A program made the position numbers and the translations under genes. This document shows positions 32,091-44,155 of a stretch of DNA of 64,000 bases, piece by piece. The notes below the pieces were generated by a model. It did not search any database and was not told where the DNA came from. It saw nothing but the letters and a program-made list of their open reading frames with translations. The stretch is from assembly GCF_025766255.1 (NCBI RefSeq), contig NW_026516818.1, positions 1 through 64,000 of the forward strand, written 5' to 3'. How positions within the stretch are numbered: the stretch's first letter is position 1; each line of letters opens with the position of its first letter. The stretch comes from Zychaea mexicana (lineage: Eukaryota > Mucoromycota > Mucoromycetes > Mucorales > Lichtheimiaceae).

Positions 32091-32507
32091 TTATTGATTT
32101 GAGGACAATGATTCTTTAAGCATATCGCGTTTCTGACGCCCTTGTGCAAACAACCTTGTACTGTCTTCTCTAGCACTAGACTGTCTATCAGTATCTATTA
32201 TTGATATACGTCCGGTTTGTTCATCCTCTTCTGTGTTCAATGGAAACAGTTCGTCAGAGTGCGGATCGAGCTGCTCGATACAGATATTATGGAGTATGCA
32301 ACAGGCATAAATCACCAGCGTCAGGCTTGTATGATCCATGAGGTACATGTAATTTCGCATAAACCTCCACCGGGAAACAAGACGACCGAATGCTCGCTCA
32401 ATAGCCATTCGCATTGAAGAATGGACTTTGTTGAATCGTTTTTCCGCTGGATCAGTTGATGAGCTAGGATACGGCGTCATGATTGTTGGCCGCAGATGAA
32501 ATATCAA
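32091..32507 (-). pseudogene. Harbinger DDE transposase, C-terminal part
   Basis: A 138-residue remnant containing KRFNKVHSSMRMAIERAF, which carries the catalytic Glu region (IERAFG-LVSRWRFM) of DDE_4 transposases. The family's closing motif YACCILHNICIE follows. The Asp-bearing N-terminal two thirds are missing beyond about 32510. It is convergent with the Myb-like gene, about 270 bp apart. Confidence 0.8.
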
Positions 32508-32809
32508 AAACCATTTAAGCCTTGGAAGGTCGTTTTAGGTGTCCGAAAGGCTACAAACGACAACAAACAGTAATTTTTGGACGTTTGGGATTCCAACCCG
32601 GATATGGCACAATGCATAATTCTAATGGCATAGCCTACAATGGTTAATATCTTAGTGGACTTTTAAGTGAATTAAAGTGGTGACAACGAGATTATGATTT
32701 TTACGTTATCTTTTTGGTATGTGGTGGCTCGTGCGTAAAGAAGCGCACAAAATGTGGGCTCGATAAACGGTAGTTGCTGCAACGGCGACCATTACTAGAA
32801 GTAGTACTA

Positions 32810-32970
32810 CAGTGGTTCCCCGTTTAATTTCAACCTTGAAGGGGGTTTATAAAGTGCTGTATATTACTGAGGGTTGACACAAAACGAGCGTAATTCAAGC
32901 AGTGTTCTATGCTTAAAGCGGGTATAGAAAAACTCTTATTGAGAAAGTGAAATTAAACGGGGAACCACTG
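32810..32970. mobile_element. MITE with CAGTGGTTCCCCGTTT ends (copy 1)
   Basis: A 161-bp element with perfect inverted ends CAGTGGTTCCCCGTTTAATT, flanked by TA. A second, more diverged copy is at 58921-59098. It is probably a pogo/Tigger-type non-autonomous element. Confidence 0.88.
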
Positions 32971-35290
32971 TACGTATGCTCATTTTACCTGTGAACTGTA
33001 CTACGAAAACAGATAATATTATATAAATCGTTATTATGGGTAATCCTCGAGCTTCTCCTAGATACATACATATTATTGCTATATATACAAACGTTAGTAG
33101 TAGTACTAGTAGCGAAAACGAACAACTGAAGCAGATAATAGCAAGGCACGCACTCTCTTCGACTGAAAAAAAAAACAGTTTCACAAATACCTCAAGGCAG
33201 ACTCACAGCAAGAGGCGCGCACAAGGAGACAGCCGACCACAAAGGTAAGGGACCATCAAGGAATGTTAAAGATGAGTATCTGCGTCGTGTTAATCCAACA
33301 TGGCTTCGCTTAATAAGGCTTAATAAGGCAGGACAAAGAGCCGGAGCATTTGCACAGGTAAAGTATCAACGTGAGTAAGAAGTTCCAATTTAGGTCAGAA
33401 TTTTGCGCAAACGAACCCCCCCCCGTGGTGCTTTCCGGGCAACGTTTAGCCAATACAATCGGCTGACGCGTTTGTAGTTCCTTTATTCTTTGCACTTTTC
33501 TTGATAAAATCAAAACAGTACTTGGTCTAATTGATATTTCAAGTTATCATGGGCGGGTCTACTTTATCAGTAGTAGCATAAAATTGGTGGATGATGGTAC
33601 TTTACTAGCAGCCAGCATCAACTCATCATGAGCGGGTCTGCATTAGCAGTAACAGTATACACTCAGGATGGAGGATTCTACTTTACCAGCAGCAACGCAA
33701 ACTCATCATGGGCTGGTCCACTCTAGAAGCAACATCAACATACACTTGGGATGAGCTGGTTTGTAATGATAAGGTAAGCCGTCAGAGTCTCTTCTGTGTC
33801 GGGAGAAATCTGTAAATAAGCGCTTCTTTTTCTATTGATGTCGATGTAAAAAGAACGGCGACTCGTTTCATCATGACGGATCCTTAGAGAAAGGTCGACT
33901 TGATGCTTGATTGTATGGGTCTTGGTCAGATGGATAGGAGAAAACTGGAGAGAAAGCTTTTTCTATAACTCAGTCATATACAAACGAGCAATCATCCACT
34001 GCACACGGTGCAGTTCGGAGAACTGTTAACGGATAGCGAAAATGGTAAAGCAACAGTTGACGAGCACGGTTCAAAATAAAAGATGCGATGGGATTAAGTG
34101 TATTTTAACGATGCCCGTACACAAACAACGTTATGCACCACACTTACAGTCAAAAGGTACTGATAGACTGAAATTGTATGTAAACTACGCTATATATCTT
34201 GTCAGTTACGCCTATTCTCCCGTCATTTACTGCTCGCAGAAAAGCACTTCTTCCGTGAATCTACTTGCTCATTCGCATTCGTGTCTTTATTTTCGCTTGA
34301 CACGGTGCCGTGCACGGCCCCACTCACAAACAAGCGGCGACGTCGTCGGAGGTACAGCTGCCCATAGTGAAAGACACGTACCACCACATACCGCCGCAGC
34401 ACATTTGTTTAGATGACCACCAAGCACACCCCCTTTCCTTTCCTTTCGTGATAGTCCCTTTGAGCCATATGCTGAAAGCCATACTATTAAGCAAAAGCCA
34501 ATGAAAATCCATGGAACTTGGTGGAACTTTTTGGAGTCCCGAACGTGACAGTCAAAAAAACGTCTATATAAAGCGAGCAGTTTCGCTTTTCTTTTACTTC
34601 TTTTTTTTTCTTCACTTTAGTTCGTTTTGGAAAGGCATTGGGCTGTATGCGCGGGAGTCACTGTCCGTGCTATGATCAGTTCCGTGCCAGTGCTGGCGAT
34701 TGTTCAGAGTTTTCTGATGATTGGATGGGCTCAGTGGTCCGCCATGAAGAGATGACTGCAATGTACCAGTGCGGGTCAGTGGAGGGTGAGGAACGAACAG
34801 ATTATTATTACTATTATTTATTACACACATTATTACACACAAATAAAAAAAAAATGATAAACACTATAAACAAATCTTTATTCTTTCTCGCACTCTTCTC
34901 ATAAACGTTTTACCGTTTTTTGCTTTTTTTGCTTTGCCCTTTTTATGTGCTTGACAAGTTCAGAGCTCTTTTTTTATTTTATTTTTATTTTTTTTCGCGA
35001 CCATCCTTGTTTTTCTCATGTATCATACATCACCCGCACATACGTCGAAGGAATAACACAACGTCCGATTGGCTTTGTGTTATTACTGCTGAGGGAGGTG
35101 GTTAATAAATTGAGCAAGCTAAACAACAAGGTCAACTTCAAGCAGCAGCTTGTATAATTTAATAGTAGTTCTAGGATGACGCGCTTACTATGTTAAAAAC
35201 AGCCATGCTGTTCTAGAGTCTGCTTCTTGGCAAGCTGGCCACATCCATCATTGCGGGCTTGGGGGTGGTGGTTGATCGGCAATCGATGAT
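32971..35290. other. Gene-poor region
   Basis: No gene is convincing. A diverged tandem repeat lies at 33540-33765. A TATA-like box (tctatataaag, 34562) precedes a short ORF (34650-34900) whose second half is simple sequence, so I do not call it. Other short ORFs lack recognisable features. Confidence 0.4.
33540..33765. repeat. Diverged ~40-bp tandem repeat
   Basis: About five units, each beginning with (a)tcatg(a/g)gcgggtct or ggatggaggattct and containing cagcagca-like middles. Units differ at roughly a quarter of positions. Confidence 0.55.
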
Positions 35291-35456
35291 TGCCGTGGCT
35301 ATATACTTGTATAAGGGAGCTTTTTTTATATCTTTGTTACACAATCCACCACATCACACCGCAGTCGATGCAACAACGGCCGAGACTTTCTACAATATCT
35401 CACTGGTTTCATGAATATTGACGCAGTACAACTTCCAAACAAACATCTTTTTCAAT

Positions 35457-35792
35457 ATGAGCAACATTGACCTGAACCCTGTAGAGAGACCCTTTGATCA
35501 TCGGCTTGAGCTTTGCATTAACCGAATCTTATACACTCCTAGTCATCCTGGTAATAAGCTATTGATTATGCTGTTCTTCTTCCACTACTGCTTCGAGCAC
35601 TTCTATAACACTATCCGCTATCATCCCCCGACCCCTCGTTTTTACCTGCCTCTGCCAGGTACTTTTCTTTTTGGATTTGAATTTACCAATATAACTTGTG
35701 ACAAGACATCCATTCTTAAGTGCATCATCAGCCGCCTTTGTAAATATTCGTATAAGAGATCAAGAGATCGCAAACGAAATCATATCGCGTAA
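35457..35792 (+). CDS. Hypothetical 111-residue protein
   Basis: The ORF starts at the ATG at 35457. Upstream is a TATA-like tatatacttgtataag (about 35311) and a C/A-rich leader ending in caatATGAGC. The protein has a hydrophobic, Phe-rich middle (LLIMLFFFHYCFEHF), a Pro-rich turn and a basic C-terminus (KRSRDRKRNH). Nothing matches a family I know. A small hairpin (gcccatatcgggc) lies just after the stop. It could be a real small gene or chance. Confidence 0.4.
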   Translation: MSNIDLNPVERPFDHRLELCINRILYTPSHPGNKLLIMLFFFHYCFEHFYNTIRYHPPTPRFYLPLPGTFLFGFEFTNITCDKTSILKCIISRLCKYSYKRSRDRKRNHIA

Positions 35793-35875
35793 GCCCATAT
35801 CGGGCTACTGCTTACATAAACTGGATCATACGAGTGTATTGTTGTCGTGCTTTACATAATTCGGATGGATTGCTT

Positions 35876-36579
35876 CTATGCTATCATTAAAGTATCGATG
35901 CAAAGCGGGCTGTGTTGACTCGTACACAAGAGAAAGATATTTGACAAGGCCAACAGCTCGTGCACAGATGGATCGATAAAGAGCAATTGGCTGGTTGTGA
36001 TTGTGGCGATGGCTTGCTTGAAACTTGTAAATCGTTCAGTCACGTTTGTGCCTCGATACATCCATGGCTGCAAGGGATTTGGGTTTCGCATATCATCCAA
36101 TATGGTTTCTGGAGTAGAGACGAAAATATCCTGATCGTGATCTGTTGGTGTAGTATCGGTAGTGGCAATTAGGGCGTGTAATGTGGGTGTCGTGCGGTGC
36201 AGGATGCTGTTGCGGCTTGCTGTAGCATCATCTGTGAGAAACAAATCAGACGTATCTGGTGCTGCTGATACTTTCCGGGGTTGCATATTGAGCAAGTCTG
36301 CTTCTTGATCAACGACATCTTGGATAAATACGCATCATGAACGTCTAGATTGATTTGTTTGCGTGTGCATTCCAACCAAAAGCGCTCAAAGTCTTGCGTT
36401 TGCTTGTAGATGCCCAGCTTTTTATCTAAGCGCGTCTTGTCCAAGGCGAGCAGTGGTGAATTGATGATACAGGATTTTGCATTTGATACCGGCCACGAAC
36501 CGCCAGGTTTTCCGCTTACGAAGAATAACTTTGTTCGCTTATGAAGCACAAACTTCTCCGCTTCAGTAGCGTAAGGCAA
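35876..36579 (-). pseudogene. Repeat-family gene with frameshift
   Basis: Two overlapping minus-strand frames form one protein-like sequence of about 230 residues. The upstream frame (from ATG 36579) reads through DFERFWLECTRKQINLDVHDAYLSK. Near 36290 it must shift to reach QPRKVSAAPDTSDLF and the rest. This indicates a one- or two-base indel. It resembles repeated genes of unknown role in Mucoromycota genomes. Confidence 0.45.
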
Positions 36580-36701
36580 TCATTGACTAGTGGTGGGTAA
36601 AGCCTGTGCCAAAACTGAACAGTTCTTCTATATTATGCGCCGCTTGCCGCTCGTTGCCATGAAAAAACAATCAAACTAATGGGCAATGTGAGCTTTTCAC
36701 T

Positions 36702-37178
36702 ATGCACTTTGATCCCATCCTGTCATCGCTATTCTCTGTTCCTGACAGAAGAGTGCTCCTGCGCTGGTCGAATGTCACATCTGATGAAAATGGCGAGATG
36801 CGCCCTGACGCCACAATCTCCAAGCTGCGGCAGCGCGACTTCGGATCCAGTCTTGGATATGGAGAGGCCAAAATTGCACGCCCCACCACCGATAACCACG
36901 CGCTATGGCACGATCTTTTGCGTTTAGCAACGCTAGCAAAAGATACCATTGATACCAATGCATTGGAACCCGCCCTGGCTTTCCAGGTGCATGGCTTTTA
37001 TATCACCTTCTTTCTGACTCGCCTCCGCCACGATGAAATCTATGTGATGTAAGAACTTACACAGCTTACATTTCCTCGATCTTTGGAAGAGCTAGCAACA
37101 TTCGTGTCCTTGAAAAATATGCGCACATTGATGATCCTATCTGATACCTATTTGGCGCTTGTGCCGACCTGTCCGTGA
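36702..37178 (+). pseudogene. Repeat-family hypothetical gene fragment
   Basis: The frame reads MHFDPILSSLF and contains RPDATISKLRQRDFGSSLG and HDLLRLATLAKD. It reaches TAA at 37051 and then stays coding-like in the same frame (LTFPRSLEELATFVSLKNM) until TGA at about 37178. The mid-gene TAA and missing start make it a pseudogene. Similar genes are frequent in Mucoromycota; function unknown. Confidence 0.5.
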
Positions 37179-37179
37179 C

Positions 37180-38410
37180 GCTCACTCATGGCAAGAGAAA
37201 CGCCGCCCCACTCATCCCTCCATTTACTCTTTGATTGATTCAACTATAAATCGCCACCGTTTCTGCGCCCTGCGCTCTAATTAAATGGGTTCCTTCGTAT
37301 ACATTCCCATATGCCAAGGATTTGATGCTGCTGTCAATTTATTTTGCGTCAATGATGTACCTGAATATTTTTTATCATGTCTATGGAAATTTCAACCATC
37401 TGCAGGTGCTACGCCCAGTATTGAATAACAACAAGTACAATTAATGGCACCAATATCAGCAAAGTACGAGAAACGAAGGTAACTTTGAAGCCATAGTCAC
37501 TCGACCATGAAACTTTTTTCTAAGCCGATAACGTATATCATATTAAGTCATTTGTGGGCTGCAAATGTGCGAAACTATTAAATCTTTTGTAAGATTTGCG
37601 GAACACGAGGGGTTGCAAAAACCGAGCGTACCATTCTCCGCTCGACAACAGCAGCATAGTATAAACGCCAGTGCTGGAACCCTTTTGCTCAAAAATTATC
37701 GTCAACCATTACTTTAATATTTCTCCTATTCCTGTATTACGACCTGATACCATACGTATTGCTACTATTGTTACTTCATTTTCGTAATCCGTGATAGCAA
37801 CCTTCTACTCGCACGAATACCTTTGCCACACACATAAAGTACATATTTTCTTTTATGACAACGCCAATAAAAACCCGAAAATGATAATCTTAGCTACTAA
37901 ACCAGCAATAATGGACAATGCAGTTGATAGATTCATAGTATGCGTTTGTTTGAGAGACTGTTAGTAGTTAATCTCGTGCTATTTTTTACTATGATGTTTG
38001 TTATCTCACAATCTTTTTTAATTGGCGGCCATGTTAACGCCCTTGAGGATTGTGTATGATTACCATGTGTGCATAGTGAGAAGTAGTGACAACCCTGCCT
38101 GTTATCCGTTATCTTCCTATGGAGTTACGTAGCTTGGAGGTTGTGGTCCATAATTTATTTCCTGCTTCACAATCTTACCGCACAGTACAGAGAATGTAAT
38201 TTAATAACACCGCATATAATATCTGAGAAAAAGTATTTTATAAAATTAAGATGTGCGAATGAATGTGGTTGAGTGTATGTGAGATATGTACATTTAACGA
38301 GGGGGAAAAGGAAGATAGAGAGAGCTAGAGAAGAAATATAGAGATACTGAGAAGAAAGAGAAAAAAAAGATTCAGAGTAGACGGGAGCGAAAGTGATCCA
38401 CAAAGTTCAT
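37180..38410. other. Intergenic region downstream of MCM5
   Basis: I see no gene. The segment just before 38410 is purine-rich (gaagaaagagaaaaaaaag) and probably forms the MCM5 3' untranslated region on the minus strand. Confidence 0.45.
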
Positions 38411-38425
38411 CCGGTCACTATTCTT

Positions 38426-41400
38426 TTAGACAGCTTGTCTGAACACCACCTTGCCTTGGCTTCGGAACTGTAAGATTTCTCTACGGCCAAGAATAGCCAA
38501 TGCTCTGACAATAGCTGCTTCCGAATAACCTTGCATCAAAAAGTCATTCTTGACCTTGGCCACGGACACTTGCGAACCAATGGGTAAACGACGGCCAATT
38601 TCTTCTTCAATACGTCTGACTTCTTGCATGACTTCACCGCGCGACATACCGTCGGCGCCACCACTTTGCACAGCATCCATGGTAGAGTATTTGAACAAGC
38701 GGATAGCTTCTTCAACGTGTTCTTCGGTTGCGATAGGTGAGAGTCTTAACTTGGCCAATGATTCGGAGATACGGATAATGGCCTCAAGTTGTCTAATTGA
38801 TACAATCATCGTTAGCTTCTTCTAGCTTAAATACAGCATCTAATCTTTGAAAGAAAACTGGCTGCTTTCTAGGAAGGCTGACTCTACCTGATAGTGATAG
38901 GGATCGATGAACGAACATTTGTGTCTCGCTCAGACTCTTTGACTTCCTTACGAATTGATACAAAGTGGCTACTGAGCTTTTCGGCTGCTTCGGCTGTTAA
39001 GCGAGGTGCGCATTTTCTGTAAAATAGGTTAAAAACGACCAATCATTAGTTTCTTGTAATAAGCAATCAATAAAAAAAATCATTTAGTTGAAGAATTAGC
39101 ACTTACGCTTTGCAGTAGTTGATGTATGCCTTCATTTTCTCCAGACTGATTTCACCCATGGATACCTCCATGCCTTGCTGGTTCATGTGTACATTTAGAA
39201 CGTGTCGTGCTATAGACTAGTTTTTAAAAGATAAAACCATTTTCACCACATCATATGTACAGATAGTTAGTATAATCAATCCTTCATGCTGCTAATACTA
39301 ACTATTAGTGTCCTTAATTTAATAGCAACACGTTACCATATCTCGTGCTTCGTTGTGCTCATCCTTGACAATAAAAATCATATCGAATCTGGACAAGATA
39401 GTTGTTTGGAAGTCGATATTCTCTCCTGGACTCTTCATGTCATCGTAACGACCAAATACTGGATTGGCAGCTGCCAAAACCGAAGTTCGAGAGTTCAATA
39501 TCGTTGTAATACCAGCCTTGGCAATTGAGATTGTCTGTTGTTCCATGGCTTCATGGATAGCAACACGATCTTCGTCACGCATCTTGTCAAACTCATCGAT
39601 ACACACCACACCACCGTCTGCAAGCACCATGGCACCACCTTCCAAATAGAAATCACGCTGTTTTGATTTTTTCAGTGAGTGAAGCTCCACAAAAAACCTC
39701 CCAGTGATACCACATACAGCCCATATCTTCCTTCTTGTTGATAAACTTACCGAGCTAGGATCACGAATGACTGAGGCTGTCAAACCAGCAGCACTACTGC
39801 CTTTACCGGAGGTGTAAACTGCAATAGGTGCTACCTTTTCGACAAACTTGAGCAACTGGGACTTGGCAGTACCGGGATCACCCAGCAACAAGACGCTAAT
39901 ATCACCTCTGAGTCTCATCTGATCTGGCAAGATCTTTTTGGAACCACCCATGAGCAAACAGGTAATAGCCTTCTTGATATCCCGGTTGCCGAAAATGGAG
40001 GGGGCGATACTGTCGGCAAAGATATCGTACAAATTGTCTTGCTGCGACATGCGGATGAACTCTTCTTCTTCGGAATCAGTGAAGATAGCCTTGCCACCCC
40101 TGCTGTTGTGTTGATCCATTTGAATGCCCACCATACGAATATAGGGTGTTCGCACTGCTGCAGCACCAGTAGATTTCTGGTATATTTCGTATGATCGTCC
40201 CAGTTAGCACTCATATCATATGCACAATACCAAGAATTAAAAAAAACTTACCGCGGCTTTGCTTTGGAAAATAGAATAGATGCCCATCACAACAACACGC
40301 ATACCAGGAACGACACGGTTCGTCAACCACCGGTCAGCGTTGAGAATGGTGTGGCGAGGAAGATCACCTACAGGGACCATATCGGGTGCTTCTTGCAACT
40401 TGAGGACCTGCGAGTCCACGAACCGGCTCTTATCGTGAACAATAACGAAAGGATCCACGGGACACTGGTTCTTACCAGCGTCAGCGTCTAAAGGTTGGCT
40501 AGAAATGTACAACCAAGACATAAGTATATGTATAATCTTTCCAGGTACTTATACGCTAGTTCTTTCTTTGTCCCTTCATCCCATGTCCTACAAGCGGGTA
40601 GTATTATCTATACCTATCACAAGATCTTGGAAGAGTGATTGCCCCAAATCCACCGTTGACAGGAATCATCTTGGTATGACGACACGAACGACACATGATA
40701 TTGACATAGGTTGCACGCGAGCTCAATGTCGAGGCACCGATCACAATACCAGGGATACGTACCAACTTGCCAATATAATCAGACTACATGAAAGTAATAC
40801 TCCAAAATCAGTCCCAGTCCCTTTTTCTGTTCAAACTCTTTGTTAATGCTTCTTTTTTATCTTTTTAGAAAAAGCCGTACGTTCAGTTCGCGAATTTGAA
40901 TCACGTTTGCATCGGATTTCAACATGACTTGACAATCAGGCACATCAACAGCCAAGGTGGGGTTGGGGCTAAGAATACGTTTTGCTGACTCCTTGACAGC
41001 GGCCTCGAACTAAAAACAGAAAGAGCAATCTTTCGTCAGCTATTTTTTATGTACATTTACCTGTTAATACACGTTCTTAATTGCAAATTAAACATACCAA
41101 AGGAAGCATTGCGGCGGGTTCAGCAATCAATCGATTGGCAAGGTCGGTATTGTAGCTGATAAGATGGCTCATGTCGACTTCAATAAAGTGTTGCTTCAAC
41201 ATAAGATTGTCCGAGAGTTGATCTCTGTGAATATATTCAGGAACGATTGTTTGCTTTTGTTAGAATATTGGAGGATCTTGTGCTGTCATATTTCAGGTGC
41301 GTTTTAGAACTACTTGCCTGTAAACAAAAGCATTGTCGATGCGAAAGTTCTGGATGAATTGCAGGAACTGAGAGGTCAGTTCAGCATGCGAATTGACACG

Positions 41401-41466
41401 GTCTTCACCAGGTAAAACGCCACCAGTCGAATAAATCTGTCCGCGATCCCAACCGATGGATGCCAT
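38426..41466 (-). CDS. MCM5: MCM5 replicative helicase subunit
   Basis: Ten exons (41466-41318, 41224-41098, 41009-40881, 40783-40614, 40498-40252, 40176-39751, 39657-39337, 39216-39107, 39016-38888, 38792-38426) sum to 2175 bp, giving 724 residues, close to human MCM5 (734). The zinc-binding region is encoded by MCRSCRH, LPRSCD and NQCPVDPF. The AAA+ core has Walker [10 protein letters not shown], Walker B CIDEFDKM and arginine finger SRFDMIF. The C-terminal winged-helix part ends FRQAV. MCM5 is part of the MCM2-7 ring that unwinds DNA at replication forks. All introns but the first use GT donors; the first uses GC (AG|GCAAGT). Exon joints keep frame throughout. Confidence 0.96.
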
Positions 41467-41944
41467 GATTGCTGTGTATATGTAATAACGTAGTTTGCGA
41501 GGTTAAAAAGAACGTTAGGAAAAACGAAAAAGTTTTGAAGCGGAACGCGTGCCTGACAAATTTTCGCGTTCTGACCACCGAAAGTCACGCTCTTGCTCGC
41601 GTCGTCTCTCTCTCTCTCAGAGTATGGATAGGGCTGAAACACGCTCATCAGGAGTACCATTTGAGAAGCGACTGCTGTCCACACAATCAATAGAGGAATA
41701 GGCTGGTGTACAGATGTTGGGAAGAAGAGTAAGCCGCCCTCTGTAAGCTTGCAAGGAACAGATTTTAACACTGGGTTAGTATGGTGGCTCCCTATTGCTA
41801 CGCACCATTTGTGTAAACTCAAAAAAGGAAACTCAAATTCTACAAGCGCGTTATTTCGTTCCTTCTCTTTTTACTCACACGAACACACGCACTGTGAAAG
41901 ACAAATACGCTTACATTCAGAATACGACTCTTGACACGACAACA
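41467..41944. promoter_or_regulatory. Divergent promoter MCM5 / UBR7-like
   Basis: The 478 bp between two divergent start codons must hold both promoters. A (GA)n-type tract (cgtcgtctctctctctct, about 41605) lies in the middle. I see no clear MluI-type cell-cycle box. Confidence 0.5.
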
Positions 41945-43644
41945 ATGACAGAACAAAACACTGACGAAATATTGACAGCTGTCGATATCGTTGATCAGCA
42001 ACGTCAACTTGAACAAGAAGCGCAACAGGTCTTACCGGGCAAGTTTGAAAAGTGTACCTATGACCAAGGCTATATTCGCCAAGCTCTGTATTCCTGCAAA
42101 ACGTGCTACCCAGAAGAGAAAGACCTTGCAGGCTTTTGCTATAGTTGTTCTATTGCTTGTCATGCCGACCACGAACTTTTTGAATTGTTCCCCAAGCGCT
42201 GTTTTCGTTGCGACTGTGGCATTGGACGTGACAACAATGACAATGACGTTTCCCGTTGCACCCTTCACGATAATAAAGAAAGCAATGTCAATAACAAATA
42301 TAACCATAATTTTCGAGGCCGGTATTGCAGGTATGGTTATCTCTGAACCAATTCACTATGGGTTATCACCATGCCGTAACTGACACAATAGCTCATTATC
42401 CTTTGCATTTTTTTCTTGGTATTCTAGATGCGATAAAGATTATGATCCAGATCAAGAAGACGGAACCATGTACCAGGTATATACTTTTTGATAGCAAAAA
42501 AGAAATTAGCATGATTTTTTGCTGGAGGGATGGAAAAAGAGCTTTAGTCAAAATTAACTTTAATGTTCTTAGTGCGTCGTTTGTGAAGATTGGTTTCATG
42601 ATCGATGTATTGGCGAGGTTGGTTTTACAGTCTCCTTTGATGATGGTTTATTATGTTGAATAATTAGATAGTGTTTTTTAACGCTGCGATTGATTGTCTG
42701 TTTCTTTGTAGCTGCCAGCTGATGTTGAAGACTTTGAAAGCTATGTATGTCGTGGTTGCACAAAGCAACATCCATTCTTGATTCAAAAGCCCGACAACTG
42801 GATCAGCATTGGGTTATCCAAGAATGAAGAAAAGATTCATCGATGGGTTACCGCTCCTGCTCCTCCTACCACTACTATTACTAGTAGTAGTGGTAGTGAT
42901 ACTGCTACTGTTGTATCGGGTCAAAAGCGCAAGCTGGACCAAGTTGAGAAAGATGAGAAGAAGGACGACGGGGAAATTAACAGTGATAGCAGTGGCAAAA
43001 AACAACAACTTGAACAACAATGTGGTCGAGGTAAAAGATTTCAATTTAACTTGGAATTTAAGTATTCTTTTCGTCTAAAAATTATGTTTTTATATTTATT
43101 TCCTTCACTTAGTGACCTATGACAACGAGGAAAACGTGGAACTCTTTCTCAAAGAAGGCTGGCGCTCACATCTATGTCAATGCAAAGAGGTATATGACTG
43201 GAAGCAACAGTGACCGATCTCGGCTTTCGTGTTCTTTGGTCAAGTGGTAATAATCGAATTTCAATATATAGTGTGCCCATGCATATAAAGATCACAAGAT
43301 CGAATATCTACTTTCAGAAGAAGAAACGTTCGAACCCGAAGAAGACGAAGATGCAGGTAATATACAAATTATCTAAGAAACGCTCTATGTTGGTTTCCCT
43401 GATCCGTGCCTTTGTTTGCTTCGATCCATTATTAGGAAAATCACTGGTCGATGCAGGTATGGAGCATATCATGCGTATGGATCGTGTACAAGCAATGGAA
43501 AGCATCATGGCATACAAGGCATTGTCATCACAAATCAAAGACTTTTTGCAAACGTTCAAAGATTCAGGCGAGGTTGTGACTGAATCACATATCCGCCAAT
43601 TCTTTGCGGAAAAGCGGTTGGAACTGGCAACCAAAAAGCAGTAA
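41945..43644 (+). CDS. UBR7: UBR7-like UBR-box and PHD-type protein
   Basis: Six exons (41945-42330, 42428-42476, 42712-43030, 43113-43189, 43272-43356, 43436-43644) give 1125 bp and 374 residues in one frame. The UBR box spans about 37-110: CTYDQGYIRQ, CKTC, GFCYSCS, CHADHELFELF and RCDCG. A PHD-like Cys cluster follows (GRYCRCDKDY, YVCRGCTKQHPF). A conserved C-terminal block contains WRSHLCQCKEC, EEETFEPEEDED and VTESHIRQFF. UBR7 proteins are E3 ubiquitin-ligase-type chromatin readers; the S. pombe relative is mlo2. A low-complexity linker (about 185-250) is rich in Thr/Ser and Lys/Asp. The start fits a Kozak-like acaATGA. Confidence 0.92.
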
Positions 43645-43738
43645 TTGCGGGCATAGCAGACCAAAAGAGAAGCAGTAATTAGAGAGACGCGGAAAATACT
43701 GTGTATCTTTTCTCATTTTAATACAATATACCAATACT

Positions 43739-43818
43739 TCCTCGCTTCGCTCCGTGTCATTCAACGGAAACGCGTCGCAAGGGGGTTCCCCCCAAACCCT
43801 CCTGTCGAGCGAGGTTGG
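43739..43818 (-). other. Possible Helitron/Helentron terminal hairpin
   Basis: The segment is bounded by cctcgcttcg and its near complement cgagcgagg. It contains a G-rich hairpin (gggggttccccccaaaccc). It lies on the 3' side of the helicase remnant at 44154, where a Helitron end would be expected. No CTRR end could be fixed. Confidence 0.35.
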
Positions 43819-43984
43819 ATCAATGTTTTGATATTAGATGCTTATTGTCTGTTTTCAAAATCAAAAGCAAGATTATTGTGCAGTGAGAAGTAGCCTATCA
43901 TAGAAAGTCGTCAAAGTTGGATACTTAACTATCTCCAGTTTAGAATACAATGCGAAAAGAAGTGTTGACAAAGATGATGTAGTG

Positions 43985-44155
43985 ATATTGATAAAAAGAG
44001 AATAGGCGTGAAAAAAAGAGAACAGGTGAGAAAAAAAGAGAATAGGTGATAAAAAAGAGAATAGGTGATAATAAAGAGAATAGGTGATAATAAAGAGAAT
44101 AGAAGATAATAAAGAGAATAGAAGATAAAAAAGAGGATAGAAGATAAAGAGAATT
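43985..44155. repeat. 16-18-bp tandem repeat
   Basis: About nine copies of a unit near aaaaaagagaataggtgat. The ORF on the minus strand here merely reflects the repeat. Confidence 0.75.

Noticed and set aside
34650..34904. Possible small gene after a TATA-like box
   Set aside because: The second half is a Tyr/Leu/Lys simple stretch from (TTA)n, and no homologous feature is visible.
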